Assembly: GCA_048013815.1 (NCBI GenBank) | Contig: CM106586.1 | Span: forward strand, 16,988,001 to 17,052,000 | Direction of reading: 5' to 3' | DNA length: 64,000 nt | From: Setoptus koraiensis | Taxonomy: Eukaryota > Arthropoda | Part shown: piece by piece, positions 33,984-46,283 of the stretch | How the letters are laid out: each line of letters begins with the position of its first letter | Numbering within the stretch: position 1 is the stretch's first letter | Position numbers and translations under genes: made by a program | Notes under the pieces: model-generated | Seen by the model: only the letters and a program-made list of their open reading frames with translations | Database searches by the model: none | Told to the model about the DNA's origin: nothing

Positions 33984-36900
33984 ATGTCCCGCTTACAACG
34001 AATACAATATCTATTATCGGTTGTGATATTTGCAACAAGTTTAGTTGCAATCAAATCAATTTTGGGCGAATTCGCACCCACAACGGTCAAGTTGAGCGGC
34101 GGTGCCAAAACGGCCGAATCATCAAAACAATCAGGCGCAAACAGTGAGATCTCACCTTATCGACCTAAACAACAATATATTGAGCATGGCGCTTATGCTG
34201 ATGCAATACAAAATCAATGGAGCAATAGTCAGATGTTTAAGTATGGACGACATCCTGACATGATTGCCGCCAACTCAAATGCTGGCGAAACAGAGATAGA
34301 GGCCCCGAGAAGAAAGGATTCAGGATCCACAAATGGTGGTGGCCAGGCTCAAGGCGGTAGACAAGCCGGATTGAGGTCGCTGTTTGAGCTTATTTCTAGC
34401 GGTGCAGGCAGAAATAATGACGACAACGATGATCAAATGTCGGACGACGAAGCTTTATATCTCGGTGATAGATCTCAGCTAGAGGAAAATTTGAGAAATT
34501 ATCAGCTACACAGTCCGAAAATGGAAAAGTTTCAGCCAATTAGAAGCGGCTACGACGAACGAGCCTCGTACGAACATCAGCAACGTTATCAAGCGCAGCA
34601 AGAACAAAACAGCCAGCAACAAATCAAGAATGTCGGCCCAGAGGAGCCGGTTGAGCCCAGCAAGCGGTATCCTGTTGCAACTAAAGAAATGAGATCTCCG
34701 TCCAAAGAAAAGATAAGAGACGAAACAGAACAGATCGACGAACAGCATTCCTCGGCCTCTGACACTGGCTATTTGAGAGACAGTGATAGAGGTCGGTTGT
34801 TCGAGCAGCAACAACAATCTCAACGAGAGAGCGCAAAGCAGCCAGAGAGAGCGTTTGTGCAACCCGTTAACGCCAATGTCACATCGTCATTGTCTGACGG
34901 ACCCTTTTCCCCGCAAACAGCAGAGGAAATGAGAGAGGCCCCTCCGAGATTTAGCGGTGGCGATACTTTTGGCAACAGAAAACTCTCTTATGGGCTCACG
35001 AAAACGGATCTGGCCATAGAGTATCTGAGGAGCATTCTCAAAAATAGACAGAGTCTGCTCAGGGCGGCCACCGCAAAGTTTGACAACCAAGGTAACCAAG
35101 TGTCTGGCGCGGAATTGTCGCCAAAGTCAAACTCAACCGATAGCCAGTCGCCAAGAGAGCACAGTTATGCCTCGAACAACTTTACGACGAGCGCCAGGAA
35201 CAAGCACGAAACAGGTAAGACAAACCCGATTGATTCTAGCAGAATAACATCCTTTGAGAGAGCGACATGGTAATTCTTTTTCTTTTGCTGTCTGCATGTC
35301 AGTCAAAGAGGCCCCAGCGGTTTCATCTGGCTACCAGGACAAATTTGAGTTTCCAGTGCTGGAGGCCGGCAAGGAAAAAGCTAAATCCCACACCTATCAA
35401 GAGTCGCAAGCCGACAGCTACGAGAAACATCTGTTGTTGCAACAGAACATCGATGAATACAGACGAAAAGTGGCGGCCAACAATCAATTTGTTCCCATAC
35501 AAACAATGGCTAGCATGGAGGAAAAGTTCAACGAGCAACAAGTGCAAAAATCACAGCAGCACGCCAGTATAGATAGAGAACCAATTTATCAATATCCGCA
35601 GGCGAACAACGCGCCAGCGGAAAACGTCACCGCGCACCCTGTTCGTCCGTCGCCGCCGCCCGTTAATTTTTTGCCCGCTTCCGACAACCAAAGCGAAAGT
35701 CTGAGCAAAGATTCAGTTGAAAAGTTGCACCAGAATTCGGGCTTTCCCCATCTGAGTCACGGCACTCCGCTCGGGGGCGATTATGTTGAGAGTTTGGACG
35801 AGGCACCGCGCGGTCTCAGGTCCATCATGCAACAGACGCAAGAGCTGGCGAAGAGCAACAGAAGCGATTACGGCATCGCAGACATCGGTCACAGTGGCCA
35901 GCAAGCGAACGAAATGAAATCCGCGATACACAGTCTGGGAGACATCTTGTTCACGTCGACAGAGCCTCGAGTAGAGTCCAAAATACCCATTCCGAACGAG
36001 TACAAGAACGAGCTTGTGGCACCGCCGCAAACATTGTTCAGAACAATGAACGATCCTCGGGCTGGCCCGATATCAGATTCCTCGCCGTCGGCTGGTCAGC
36101 GCCCATACGCTGACCAGCCTGACAGTGGCGCAAGTTTGTCAAAACAATCTCAAACTGTGCAACTCGAATCCTCGTCACCGGATTCCGGAAATGTGGCCAA
36201 GGTGGCTGCGAGCGATAAAAACGTTCAGTCATCTAACGTCCAGTCCAATGGCACAACCAAGGCCGCCGAAAATGGCCAATTGGTGGCAGCGTCGCCTAAA
36301 CGACCACAAGACGCTGTTCACTCGGTGCGCTTGAACACTGACGCCCTGATCAAGCAAATTAAGTCAGATCAAAACAACTCTTACCATGCAAATACTGGCT
36401 CATTTGTGGGCCAGGGCGAACCATTGGAGCCCAAGGAGACCAAGGCAAATTTCAACTTTTTCGCCGAGCCCGCTCACGATTCCGAAGCGGACATGTACGG
36501 GCCCGACATAAAACTGTCAAACACCCTGTATGGTTTGCATGGCGCCGAGCAGTCTCTCACCGACCAAGAGGTCGAGGCGATCCGTCAGCAGTTGTTCTTG
36601 CAGCAGCATCAGCAGCAGCAGCAGCCTAAGGGGGCGCTCGGAGCTGGTGCCAATGAATACTTCCAAGATAATCTATCAAATGTTGGTGTGAATGCGCCCG
36701 TCAATCAATACAATCCCTATAGTGTTGATGCAGGCATGCCTATTAGAGACAACGAATATATGGTAACGACTCCTCAAGACGACACTAGTGGCGAAAAAAA
36801 ATACTACTCCATGCCGGACACCGAAATCGGCCATCATTATCAGCAAGCACCCGGGTTACAGTTTGGGCAGGCCGGCAAATACGGCGCTCAGTCAAATGTT

Positions 36901-37977
36901 GCCAACAATCAAGATGGCAACTTCAAAGAGATTATCTACAACAGTAACAACAACAACGCCAGACCAATTAATTTACCTCATGCGAATGTTTTCTCTCACC
37001 AGGAACAACTCGAGCACCAAGACTTCGCGCAGGCATTATCGGGTATAATTAATGATCACAACAAAGCGGCCGGTTACAATTTGGCGCCCATCAAGGCCTC
37101 TCAGCATGAGGTGCCGCTCATTAGAGGCGACTATGGTGGCGCAAACAGACACGAATACGGCGAGCAGCAGCAAAACAACAACGGGCCGCCACAGCAGCAC
37201 TCAAATCAAAAGCCAATTTATTCCGGCCAGCAAGACAGCAGAAATAGTGGCTATAATCAAGACGACATGAGAGTTATGGACAGTTTCATGAGCAATGTCA
37301 GAAGCGAGAATATCATGGATGGCAGCGCGCTGGACATTGGCCAGGCTCAGCCACAAGTGCTCATAGAGAGCCTGGCAAACGGGGCCCAGCGAGAGTTGCT
37401 TACCGGCAAAGAGGCCGGCGTGTCGTTGTTCCAGTCGCCCTCGTCGCTGTCTGCCACAGATTTGCAGAAAGCATTGGAGGAGATTGAGAAGACAACGAAC
37501 ACAAAACAAAAGTATAGCGACAACAACAGTTTTAGTCTAATGAGCTCGCCGTTGATTAAGCCGAAAAAGAACGACACTGTGTCTTCGAAGAAGCACCAAT
37601 TTACGAACGGAGCGGCAGCGACGCCAGCAGCAGAGGACGACAGCAAAAAGAAGAGTCTGATTGTGTATCTGAACCATCCTCGCCTCAACGACATTGTGCC
37701 ACCGTCGTCGGCCGCAAACAAGCAACAATCAACCAATAGCGACGGCTACAGTCTGGCGCAAACAATTGGCGTCGACGACATGCCCGACCTAACCAAACTG
37801 GGCTCTGGCTCGGCTGACAGCTTTTTCGCCGGCGACGCCAGTGCCAACAAAACGGACACTGACGGTTTGTCCGTGGTTGTGGTGGGCGACGCACACAAGT
37901 ACAAAAAAATCGTTCTGCTCATCAGCTCCAAATCGGGCGGCCTCAAATTTTTGCCCATGATCAAAGAGATGTCGTAG
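33984..37977 (+). CDS. Large secreted, intrinsically disordered Q/S/N-rich protein
   Basis: I do not recognise the family. Two exons, 33984-35214 and 35303-37977, join in frame across an 88-bp intron with a CAG/GTAAGA donor and a TGCATGTCAG acceptor, giving 1301 residues. The N-terminus is a plausible signal peptide (YLLSVVIFATSLVAI). The body is hydrophilic and low in complexity, rich in Gln, Ser, Asn, Pro and charged residues, with short polyglutamine near 36600 and no predicted folded domain or cysteine pattern. The last 35 residues differ: a hydrophobic strand LSVVVVGDAHKYKKIVLLIS followed by KSGGLKFLPMIKEMS, preceded by SLIVYLNHPRLND. That tail may be the only folded or conserved part. 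A matrix, cuticle or silk-like extracellular role is possible but is only inference. GC content and codon use are higher than in neighbours to the left. Confidence 0.75.
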
Positions 37978-38858
37978 ATGCGGCCCGAAGCGATGGTGCT
38001 TAGATAAGCGTAATTGTAATTGAGTAATCGCTTTGTGATATATGTATAAATATGTAATAAACACTATGGAAACACCAACGAGATTATCGGATCTAGATTG
38101 TGCGTTATGCAAGCTACGTGCGATAAAATTATGTTTGGGGTGGCGCGAGCCAACTCACGCCAACACTAACTGTTAGTGACTAGCAGCTGGCCGACACGTC
38201 CAGACTAGATGAACCGCTGATAGTGCACGGCTAGGAGTGCTCGAGTGGAGCCCCATTGGGGACCGAGTTGGCCAATGGTTTGTCGCGCTGATGGTTTGTC
38301 GCGCCGAGTTGACGCAACAGAGAAATGGTGCGCGTTGTGTAAAAAACACACAAACAAGATGATGATTAAAATCGCTCGAAACTGGCCACAGTTTGTCAGA
38401 AATGGCGTGATTTTGTGCGCTCGGTGCCACAATCCATTTGTTGTGTCAGTGTTGCACGCCTATAATTGTGGCGAGGTCATGGTGCGGCAACTCGCGGGCA
38501 ACTAAGACAAACAAAGGGCTCGCAATTGGCCCCTTTCACACGGATGATAGAGACACATGCGTTTGCAGTGGACCAAAACCAATAATAACAACATTGGGCG
38601 CTCGTGTTTGCCAAGAGAGGTCAAAGAGTTGTGCCCAGGTACTTGGCTCGGCGTGCGTCGAGTGCCGCGATAGACGGGCAACAAAAGTGAAAGTTTTCCT
38701 CGGACCCGGTTCGTGTTGTGTATTCAACGCTGACACGGCTCGCCCAAAGACGCTCGAGTGCGACTTATGATGCGGTGGAGTTGTTATTATTATTGTTATT
38801 GTAGCCCCGGCGCGTATTGTTTGCCCAAACATTGGGCCGTCGGAATTGACTCGAGCAC

Positions 38859-38902
38859 CGGAGCCCGGCAGCCCGAGCGCCGGAGCCGAGCAGCCCGAGC
38901 GC
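38859..38902. repeat. 22-bp direct repeat, two copies
   Basis: Two adjacent units beginning CGGAGCC and ending CAGCCCGAGCGC, differing at one position. Confidence 0.85.
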
Positions 38903-39734
38903 CAGAGTTTGCCCGCTCGAACCTGTCTCAGGCCGTGCGAACAGCGCGCCCCATCAAAGAATTCGCGATAAATGGCCGCTCGCGCGTCGGCGCTATGATC
39001 TGGCTGACGGGTGGCGCGGCAACAATCTCGCCGATGAGTTTCAATCGTTCCGAGCCATTGATGAATTAGTGCGCCGCAGCATCGCCGCCGGATCGGTCTA
39101 GCCAAGCGCCCCAAACATGGCGCATAGCACACACTGGCATAGCTGGCGGCAATCACATACTGCACACATTTTGCGTATGTATACATGTGAGTGAGCGGGC
39201 TCGCGAAGGCTTCTTGCCTCCACTTGTCATCTGTCGCTTCTCACATTGTTTGACGTGTCTAGCAACTTGCAAATTTATCCGATGCATTATTTTGCAGCTC
39301 CACACATTCACTGTATCACGGCAGTGTGTGTGTGTGTGTGCCGTATTGTTGTCGTGCCATAAAAAGCGCGAGAAAAAACTCTGCTGGCAACTGTGGCAGC
39401 TCGCAAATGCACATGGCTTCGTCGCGCTGGCCAGCAGCAGTTCTTTTTAAGTGGCGCATGTGTTTTCCATTTTACATGACACAACAACGATCATCGTCGC
39501 CATCCAGCAGCAATCGCGGCTCGCACACTCGCTGCCAGTGGCGCTGCTGGTAATGGCTCGTTTGGCAGCCTCTGTCGCTGGCTGTTTGTTGGTTGTTTGT
39601 CGGTTGTTGTCGTTGTTGTCGGTTGTTGTTGTTGTCAGCGTTGGTGTTTGCTGGTGTTGGTGTCGTGGTTGCGAGCGAGCGAGCAAACAGATCGGCTGGT
39701 TGCGAAGTTCCGAACACAACCACACATAGCGCAA

Positions 39735-39759
39735 CTCCACTGTGTGACACACAGTGGAG
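39735..39759. repeat. Perfect 25-bp palindrome with one-base centre
   Basis: CTCCACTGTGTG at 39735-39746 and CACACAGTGGAG at 39748-39759 are exact reverse complements around a single central A. Confidence 0.85.
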
Positions 39760-39881
39760 GCAACAACAGCAGCAACAATTCGTTAGAACTGGCATATACG
39801 CACACTGGTGCTGGGCCAGCGCAGCGAAGGGGCGCATAGCGCATGGGACTTTGGGCGAACAGTGGTGCTTGTGTAGATCTG

Positions 39882-39947
39882 GCCCCAGCGCTCGCTCCGC
39901 AACCCGACGCCCCAGCGCTCGCCCCGCAACCCGACGCCCCAGCGGCG
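39882..39947. repeat. 27-bp tandem repeat, about 2.4 copies
   Basis: Units beginning GCCCCAGCGCTCGC start at 39882 and 39909, with a partial third copy at 39936. It lies in the GC-rich stretch. Confidence 0.85.
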
Positions 39948-40506
39948 GGCGACGGGCAGCGGGCCGGCCCCGCCCGCCAACCGGACTGTCGACGCGACCA
40001 GTCCGGCCACACCGGTCGCGACGACACCGCCCCTCGCAAGTTCCGGTTCGCGGGCGGCTCCGCCAGCTTCGACGTGCGAGCGCGCTGCGCTGGCCAGCTT
40101 ACACTCTGTGCCACGCGAACGCCGCGATGACGCACACTGCAACGCCACGACTGGGGCCCGGAGGCACCTCGGGCACAGGAGCACAGCAGACGTGAAACGG
40201 GGCTCGTGTGCGCCGCTTGCCCCCAACTAGGCGGTGGTGTGCAGTGTTCGAACGGACGGGCTTTTGTGCTATGGCGCTCTGTCCATGTTATGCTCAGTGT
40301 CGCAGAGTGCGCAGACCAGCTTGGTCCGCGCACCCCCATCCAGTCCGCTGGCGGCAGGCTCAACTGTGGCCACATCCATGATATAAAATGGCTTCACAAT
40401 TGCTGCGTTCAGTCAGCCACATTTGCGCACAAATGCCCCACGCCAGACACACAACTGCGTGTGCACATCTTGCGTGAGCATGTGCTCTGCTCGTCGTGTG
40501 GCCAAT

Positions 40507-40530
40507 CATGAGCGACGCCCATCGCTCATG
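40507..40530. repeat. Short hairpin
   Basis: CATGAGCGA (40507-40515) and TCGCTCATG (40522-40530) are exact reverse complements with a 6-base loop. Confidence 0.7.
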
Positions 40531-41858
40531 GGCAACGTCTTGGGCCAGGGGTGCTGCGGGGCTGGGGCGCGCGCACACAAAAGTTATTACGCTCGCGCTC
40601 GCGCACACACACACACACGCACCCCAAAGCAGTCCCATATCCGAGAGGAAGAACGGCGCGAGGGGAGCGAAATTTGGCGCTTACCAACAGGCACCATTAG
40701 AAGTTACACAAACACACACACACACACACAGTATCGCAAACGGTGACGATATCGGGCCGCTAAAACTCGCTTGCATCCTGGCTCAAGCGAGGCAGCCATA
40801 AAAATACACAGAAACACTCATAACATTGCGCGTTGTGGACACACAAGCGCATAACTGGCACAACGCGGGGCCAACGGGCGCTCGCGGGGAGTGTGTGTGC
40901 GGCGGGGGGGGGGAGGCGCGAAATGTGTAGATTACATTGGACATGGTGTGCACTGTGTACAGGGCGCAAAATCGAATCTTAGATTGCGAATGCGCTAGTT
41001 TGTTTGGGCAAACTATAACGAACTGTAACGAACAGACTATAGTTCAGGCTGTGCACAGCAGATCGGATCGAATCGAATCACTACGACACAAACAAACGCA
41101 CACACACACACACACACACACACTCACGGCCCGAAATCGAACAATTGGTAGCGACCCAATATAAACACGCATGACCCACACGAACAAGAGCCAGCGAACT
41201 AGAGGGGGCCAGCAACAACGATGATGCAAGTAATCAACTGTTCTCTAGCCTGCACATACATTGGCACCAATTGGTCATCGCCTGTCGAATAATTATCAGT
41301 TATTATTATTAGTTGAACAGTTAGTTAGTGGCGTAGTTATTGTTTTAGTCTTGCATCACCAGCTATTAGCGTGTAATTAGCAGCTCAAAGGAAAAACAAT
41401 ACATCAATATATGCCAAAAATCTCACCGCAGCTTCCATAGTTTAGTCATCGCAACAACAGCTTCGCAAACCACAACCGCAAGTTGAGACCAGCACAACAA
41501 TACGACAGTGTAAATTTAATTTTAATTTAAAACAATCAGGCTACACAAATCGGCTTGGCATCAGGTGTGCGACCCGTGAGGAGAATGTGAACAGGAACAA
41601 ATCGACGGACATCATTCAATTTACATGCGCCTATGCGCCTTGTGACCAACTTAATCAACTTGCATCGCACACTGTCTACAAACAACATATCATACGCAGA
41701 AATTGAGACACACAAATCAATCGACTGCTAGCACACAACTATCTCTTCCACCACTGAGCACTTCCAAGAAAAATCTTGCCAAAAAACAAGATTTGCCAGC
41801 AGAACCAAAAGCTCACCACCGTCATCCATTCGCAGCTCGCTTGATCAATACAATCAAA

Positions 41859-43894
41859 ATGTTGGGCTGTATCAAATACCTTGTGATCCTATACAATCTC
41901 ATATTATGGGTAAGTAGATCAAACTCGCCAACTGTGTCACCCCAAATCACACATTATCCGAACCTCGTTCGTAACGATCGGCTCGATCAGTTCGTTGATC
42001 CCTCTGAGCACACACTTATACGATAATAGATAGATCAATGTGGCAACACTGATGGCAGACACACACAGGTCATGTCTCTCGTGTCCATTTCAACCTCAGT
42101 GATGAGGTTGAAATGGACACTGAACCAATACACACTAACACGTGGCCACACACTACATGTCCTATTGATATTATTGGGTCAGTAGAGTTTATTGACAAAT
42201 ATCTACACACTTAAACAGATATTCAGACATATTATTATTAGTCATAATAGTTATATGGTGTAACAGTGGAATCTTTTGAGAGGGCTGTCACGCAACTCGT
42301 GACAGCTATCAGATTGATGTTTGATGTACCACGAGTATTCCGTGATACGGCGCTATCATCATTCAGTTTATTACCCCGTCACACAATCACATTAGGCACA
42401 ATATAGAAGGACAATAGATCAATCAACATTCTTTTTTTATGCCTATATGACAATCTAGCTGCAAAAAGACTACTTAGCCCATTCGGCTATCTATCAAATG
42501 GGTTCATTGATTACACGCAATGCAATGCATATGCTGTAACTGTGTTTTGAGCGTAACATGATGCTGGCTATACCTGTACAACAACTTTACTGTTCTACAA
42601 ATAGGCCATCGCTCTTTTTCCATTGACCACAGTAGTGACCATTGTGCAAGAGGTTATCATCATGAGCCACTCTTGACAATGCCATCCTGACTATATAGTG
42701 AACTCGTTTATAGTGAACTCAAAATCCAAAAAATTCATTGCCGAATTATTAATGCCACTTCCTTTTATATTGCTATCATTCCACGTGCCTGCAGTTACTT
42801 GGTATTCATATTCTAGGACTGGCTATCTATTTCTACGTGGATACATTAAAATATGTTGATATAAGCACGTTGTCATGGCCAATCTATTCGACTCTGTTCA
42901 TAGTTGTAATCGCCATAGGAATTCTTGTTACGATGGGTAAGTGTAGATCAGGGAAACTTTTTACAAGTCTTGATATAAGAGCATATTCACTAATTTGTTT
43001 TTATTATTCTTAACAGTTGGTTTTTTCGGATGTTGCGGAGCCATTAAAGAGTCATCATGTATGCTTGGACTGGTAAGTAAACTTGAACTGTCTGGCAATA
43101 TTCCTTTTATCCATATGTACAAACTGAATTTCTAACCTTTCATCATCTTGTCATCAACATATGCGCATCACCAATAGTATTTCCTCCTATGTGTCATAGT
43201 TTGTGGTTCTTGTGGTGCAGCGCTATTTTGGGTGGAGCAAAACACTTTACCTGTCAAGGGCTATCTGCAAGAGGACATTAAGAAGATTATTCAAAAGAAT
43301 TACAGTAAACAAAATGATAGTATGACAAATTTGATCATTGACAAAATACAAAATGACTTCCAATGTTGTGGATCGACAAACTATACTGATTGGTCTAACT
43401 CTTGGCAAAATAATGGAACTGGAAGACCTGACATAGGTATTAACGGAAATGGGCCAGCATATATTAGTCCAAATTATGCGCCAACTGCGCGACAGTATTC
43501 TAACTCTAATCAACAACAGATACAGTATGCAAGCAGCAACACTGTAAATCAAGGCATCAATCAATCGCAGCAATCACAAATTGTGTCCACATCATTTAGG
43601 GTACCACTGTCATGTTGTTCGACTAGAAACGACAATCAGTATCAACAATGTAAGCAGGCAGTCGAGAAGTATGATGGTTTTTCAAATCAACAACTGCAAC
43701 AAATCCTCCCACGAATTACTGGAGTCAATTCTGAGGGATGTGTGGATAAGGTGCACTCTTATTTAGCCGCCAACTCACTCATATTGATAATAATTGGAGG
43801 CATTTGTATAGGTCTACAATTCTTGGCCATTGTATTTGCTTTTGTTTTATGTTGCGCTATAAATAGAGCCACAATGAGTGACGAAGAAAAGTAA
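41859..43894 (+). CDS. Tetraspanin
   Basis: A four-pass membrane scaffold protein. Exons 41859-41909, 42795-42936, 43017-43072 and 43178-43894 join to 321 residues. Helix 1 is LVILYNLILW plus LLGIHILGLAIYF; helix 2 IYSTLFIVVIAIGILV; the short loop VGFFGCCGAIKESS is the classic tetraspanin motif at the start of helix 3; helix 4 is SLILIIIGGICIGLQFLAIVF. The large extracellular loop has CCG, PLSCC, one further C, and EGC, six cysteines in all, and contains an Asn/Gln-rich insertion of roughly 50 residues between CCG and PLSCC. The start MLGCIKYLVIL fits the family; the frame is open for 52 codons further upstream, but that part is hydrophilic and unlike tetraspanins. Intron 1 carries a perfect 40-bp palindrome. 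Confidence 0.94.
42081..42120. repeat. Perfect hairpin, 18-bp arms and 4-base loop
   Basis: GTGTCCATTTCAACCTCA (42081-42098) is followed by GTGA and then its exact reverse complement (42103-42120). It lies in intron 1 of the tetraspanin gene. Confidence 0.95.
42284..42306. repeat. Short perfect hairpin in tetraspanin intron 1
   Basis: GCTGTCACG (42284-42292) and CGTGACAGC (42298-42306) pair across a 5-base loop, about 160 bp after the larger hairpin in the same intron. Confidence 0.8.
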
Positions 43895-44909
43895 CTCAAT
43901 TCATCTATCTAAGCACCGAATCATGTCACACATTATCCTAAGGCAAGAAAGATGCCTTGAATTCAATGGTACTACTGATTCCAAACTATTAATTTCTCAA
44001 ACTCAACTCACATGAGCAAAGACCAAATTTTGTTTGTTCAAGAGAATAAGCAATCATTATTAAGATACAAATATATAGCTAAGAGGGTGAGAAGTAGCAG
44101 GGTATGGTTTCCTCACTAAGCATTCCCACCCAGAGTACTCAGACCATCCTATTCATCTGCCAGTAGAAGGAACCACTTATATTAATCAGCATCGAATAAT
44201 CACTGAGAGTATTGCTCAATAAAAGAAGATTCAAATTAAAGCTGTCGACAAGCGCACAATTTTTCAAAAATAAAATGTACCTCTTCTATCTATTGAAAAT
44301 TTTCTACCATCAAATAGAATAATATCAATATTGAAAGATATTTTACAAGCACAACCTCTCGATGTGGCGTAAAAAAGACGATCCGAACAAGATTGTACTA
44401 ATGTAAATATACTATATATGACAAAGTCAACAATGAGTCAATAACAATGTCTAAAATTTACAATAAAGAAAATAAAAAGATATTTCATCACATATAAGAT
44501 GGAGTGAGAAAGACTTCAGTTATTTCAAATAGTAAAACCCAAATCATCTCATGATAAAGGTGTGTAACAATTGTAAGTCAATGACGACTGAACTAACTGA
44601 ACTCGCTCCAATGAATCTTCTAGGCTATTCTATATGAGTATTGTATAGGCCGCATCAAAGTTCTGGTTCGAAACTTCCCAATCTATATTCCATTTCATCG
44701 ACACTATTTCGACGAAAAATATTTTCAAACATCGCGGTAAATTATGCGCCATGCGCATGCGCAGCTCGTTGGTGGCAGCATTTTTCTGCAGCATTTCCGT
44801 CTGTTGATCCCATGTTCTTACAGATCAATAATTCTATTTACCAAATTGTAAAATCCTTATTATCATAAATTATCAAACAACTTGGATAGGGACTCTCAAT
44901 ATTTGAACT
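43895..44909. other. Tetraspanin 3' region and RpS4 copy 2 promoter region
   Basis: The left part is the tetraspanin 3' untranslated region with several AATAAA hexamers (near 44219, 44270 and 44461). The right part precedes the start exon of RpS4 copy 2 and shares no obvious similarity with the sequence upstream of RpS4 copy 1. Confidence 0.55.
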
Positions 44910-46283
44910 ATGGTGAGTTGGAACTAGATATGACAATCAGGACTTTGAATAGTCGTCAGACAATCCAGATGCCGGCATGAATGTCATTTGAATAGAATTT
45001 GAGTGAACCTCCTCTCATTCTTCTAAAACCAGCATTATTTCTAACAATGTATTCTGGTGCATTTTTCTACTATTAACTGTACTTCATCCTAGGCTCGTGG
45101 ACCCAAGAAACATCTAAAGCGTCTCGTCGCCCCAAAAGCATGGATGTTGGACAAATTAGGCGGTGTGTTTGCACCCAGACCATCACCCGGTCCCCACAAA
45201 TTACGTGAATCTTTGCCCTTGATAATTATGTTGAGAAACAAACTGAAGTATGCTCTCACGAGGAAGGAGGTATCGAAAATTGTTATGCAGCGTACAATTA
45301 AAGTTGATGGAAAAGTGAGGACAGACAGCACTTTTCCAACAGGTTTTATGGGTTAGTTACACAAACTACATTGCTGAATGAATCGTAAAATGAGAGATAA
45401 GGCCCTTATATCGAAGAGGCATTAGGTCCAAAACACTCTTGGACAATGCTTTCAAAACTGGGCCGAAATCAAGAGGTCCCCAAACGGTCGCTCACTGAGT
45501 TGCTTGATCCTTTAGAAACGGGTTCAGCTATACTTTTTGCGCATCACCCAACGGAGATACATGCTTTCATTCGGAACATTGATTGATGATGTCAAAAGCT
45601 ACCTATATTAATACAATCTTTTCATATTTTTTTCATGTCTTTACTTTGAACAGATGTCGTGTCAATAGAGAGAACAAAGGAATTCTTCCGTATTTTGTAC
45701 GACGTAAAAGGACGATTTGCTCTCCACCGTATCACCGCCGACGAGGCCTCATACAAGCTTTGTCGTGTTAAGAGGGTAGGTACGGGACCCAAAGGAGTAC
45801 CGTACTTAGTTACGCACGATGGACGTACAATAAGGTACCCAGATCCATTGATCAAAGTGCACGATACTATTCGTGTAGACGTGAAAACAGGCAAGATTTT
45901 GGAATTTATCAAGTTTGAGACTAGTAATCTATGTATGGTTACAGGAGGTCACAATTTAGGTCGTGTAGGAGTGATCGCACATAGAGAGCGCCACTCTGGT
46001 AGTTTCGATATTGTACACGTGAAAGATTCACAGGGACACACATTTGCCACTAGGTAAGCTATTGAGTATCACGTGTTGCAACAGGCTTTACGTTGTTATC
46101 AAGATATAGCTAATAGATGATTTTAATATTTACATTCTTCTTACTATTCGATGTCTATTCTGCAGGATCAATTACATCTTCATCATTGGCAAGGGAGTGA
46201 AACCATACATTTCACTACCGAAAGGCAAAGGTGTCAGACTCAGCGTTGCCGAGGAACGTGACCGACGATTAACTAAAGTTTAA
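44910..46283 (+). CDS. RpS4: 40S ribosomal protein S4, copy 2
   Basis: Second RpS4 gene, opposite in orientation to the copy at 11595-12966. Exons 44910-44912 (ATG only, followed by GTGAGT), 45093-45351, 45654-46053 and 46166-46283 give 259 residues. Exons 2 and 3 encode exactly the same amino acids as copy 1, and the intron between them has the same length (302 bp) and sequence; intron 3 differs at one position seen. In exon 4 similarity falls sharply: many synonymous changes appear and the end is LTKV instead of LTKAQ. The start exon and upstream region are not shared, so this copy has its own promoter and is not a retrocopy. No defect was seen. Confidence 0.96.

Larger units (their letters stand above)
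37978..41858. other. GC-rich non-coding stretch with CpG and short tandem repeats
   Basis: From about 38.2 to 41.0 kb base composition shifts to strongly GC- and CpG-rich, unlike nearly all the rest of the window. Open frames of 100-250 codons occur on both strands at once and in overlapping phases, which is what high GC does by chance; none shows a domain. Direct repeats are at 38859-38902 and 39882-39947, palindromes at 39735-39759 and 40507-40530, and CA runs near 40606, 40710 and 41100. It may be the promoter and untranslated first exon region of the tetraspanin gene, or an unrelated RNA gene. Confidence 0.5.

Noticed and set aside
39593-40375. Open frames of 200 and 246 codons on opposite strands in the GC-rich stretch
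   Set aside because: They overlap in several phases on both strands, are low in complexity (Arg, Pro, Ala, Ser repeats from tandem DNA repeats) and show no domain; high GC explains the lack of stops.
44660-44690. GTTCGAAAC resembling a tRNA T-loop, and GTTCGAATC near 52190
   Set aside because: No acceptor stem, D-arm or anticodon arm could be built around either; no tRNA called.
44910-46283. RpS4 copy 2 as a processed retrocopy
   Set aside because: It retains all introns, including the one after the start codon, and has its own upstream region.
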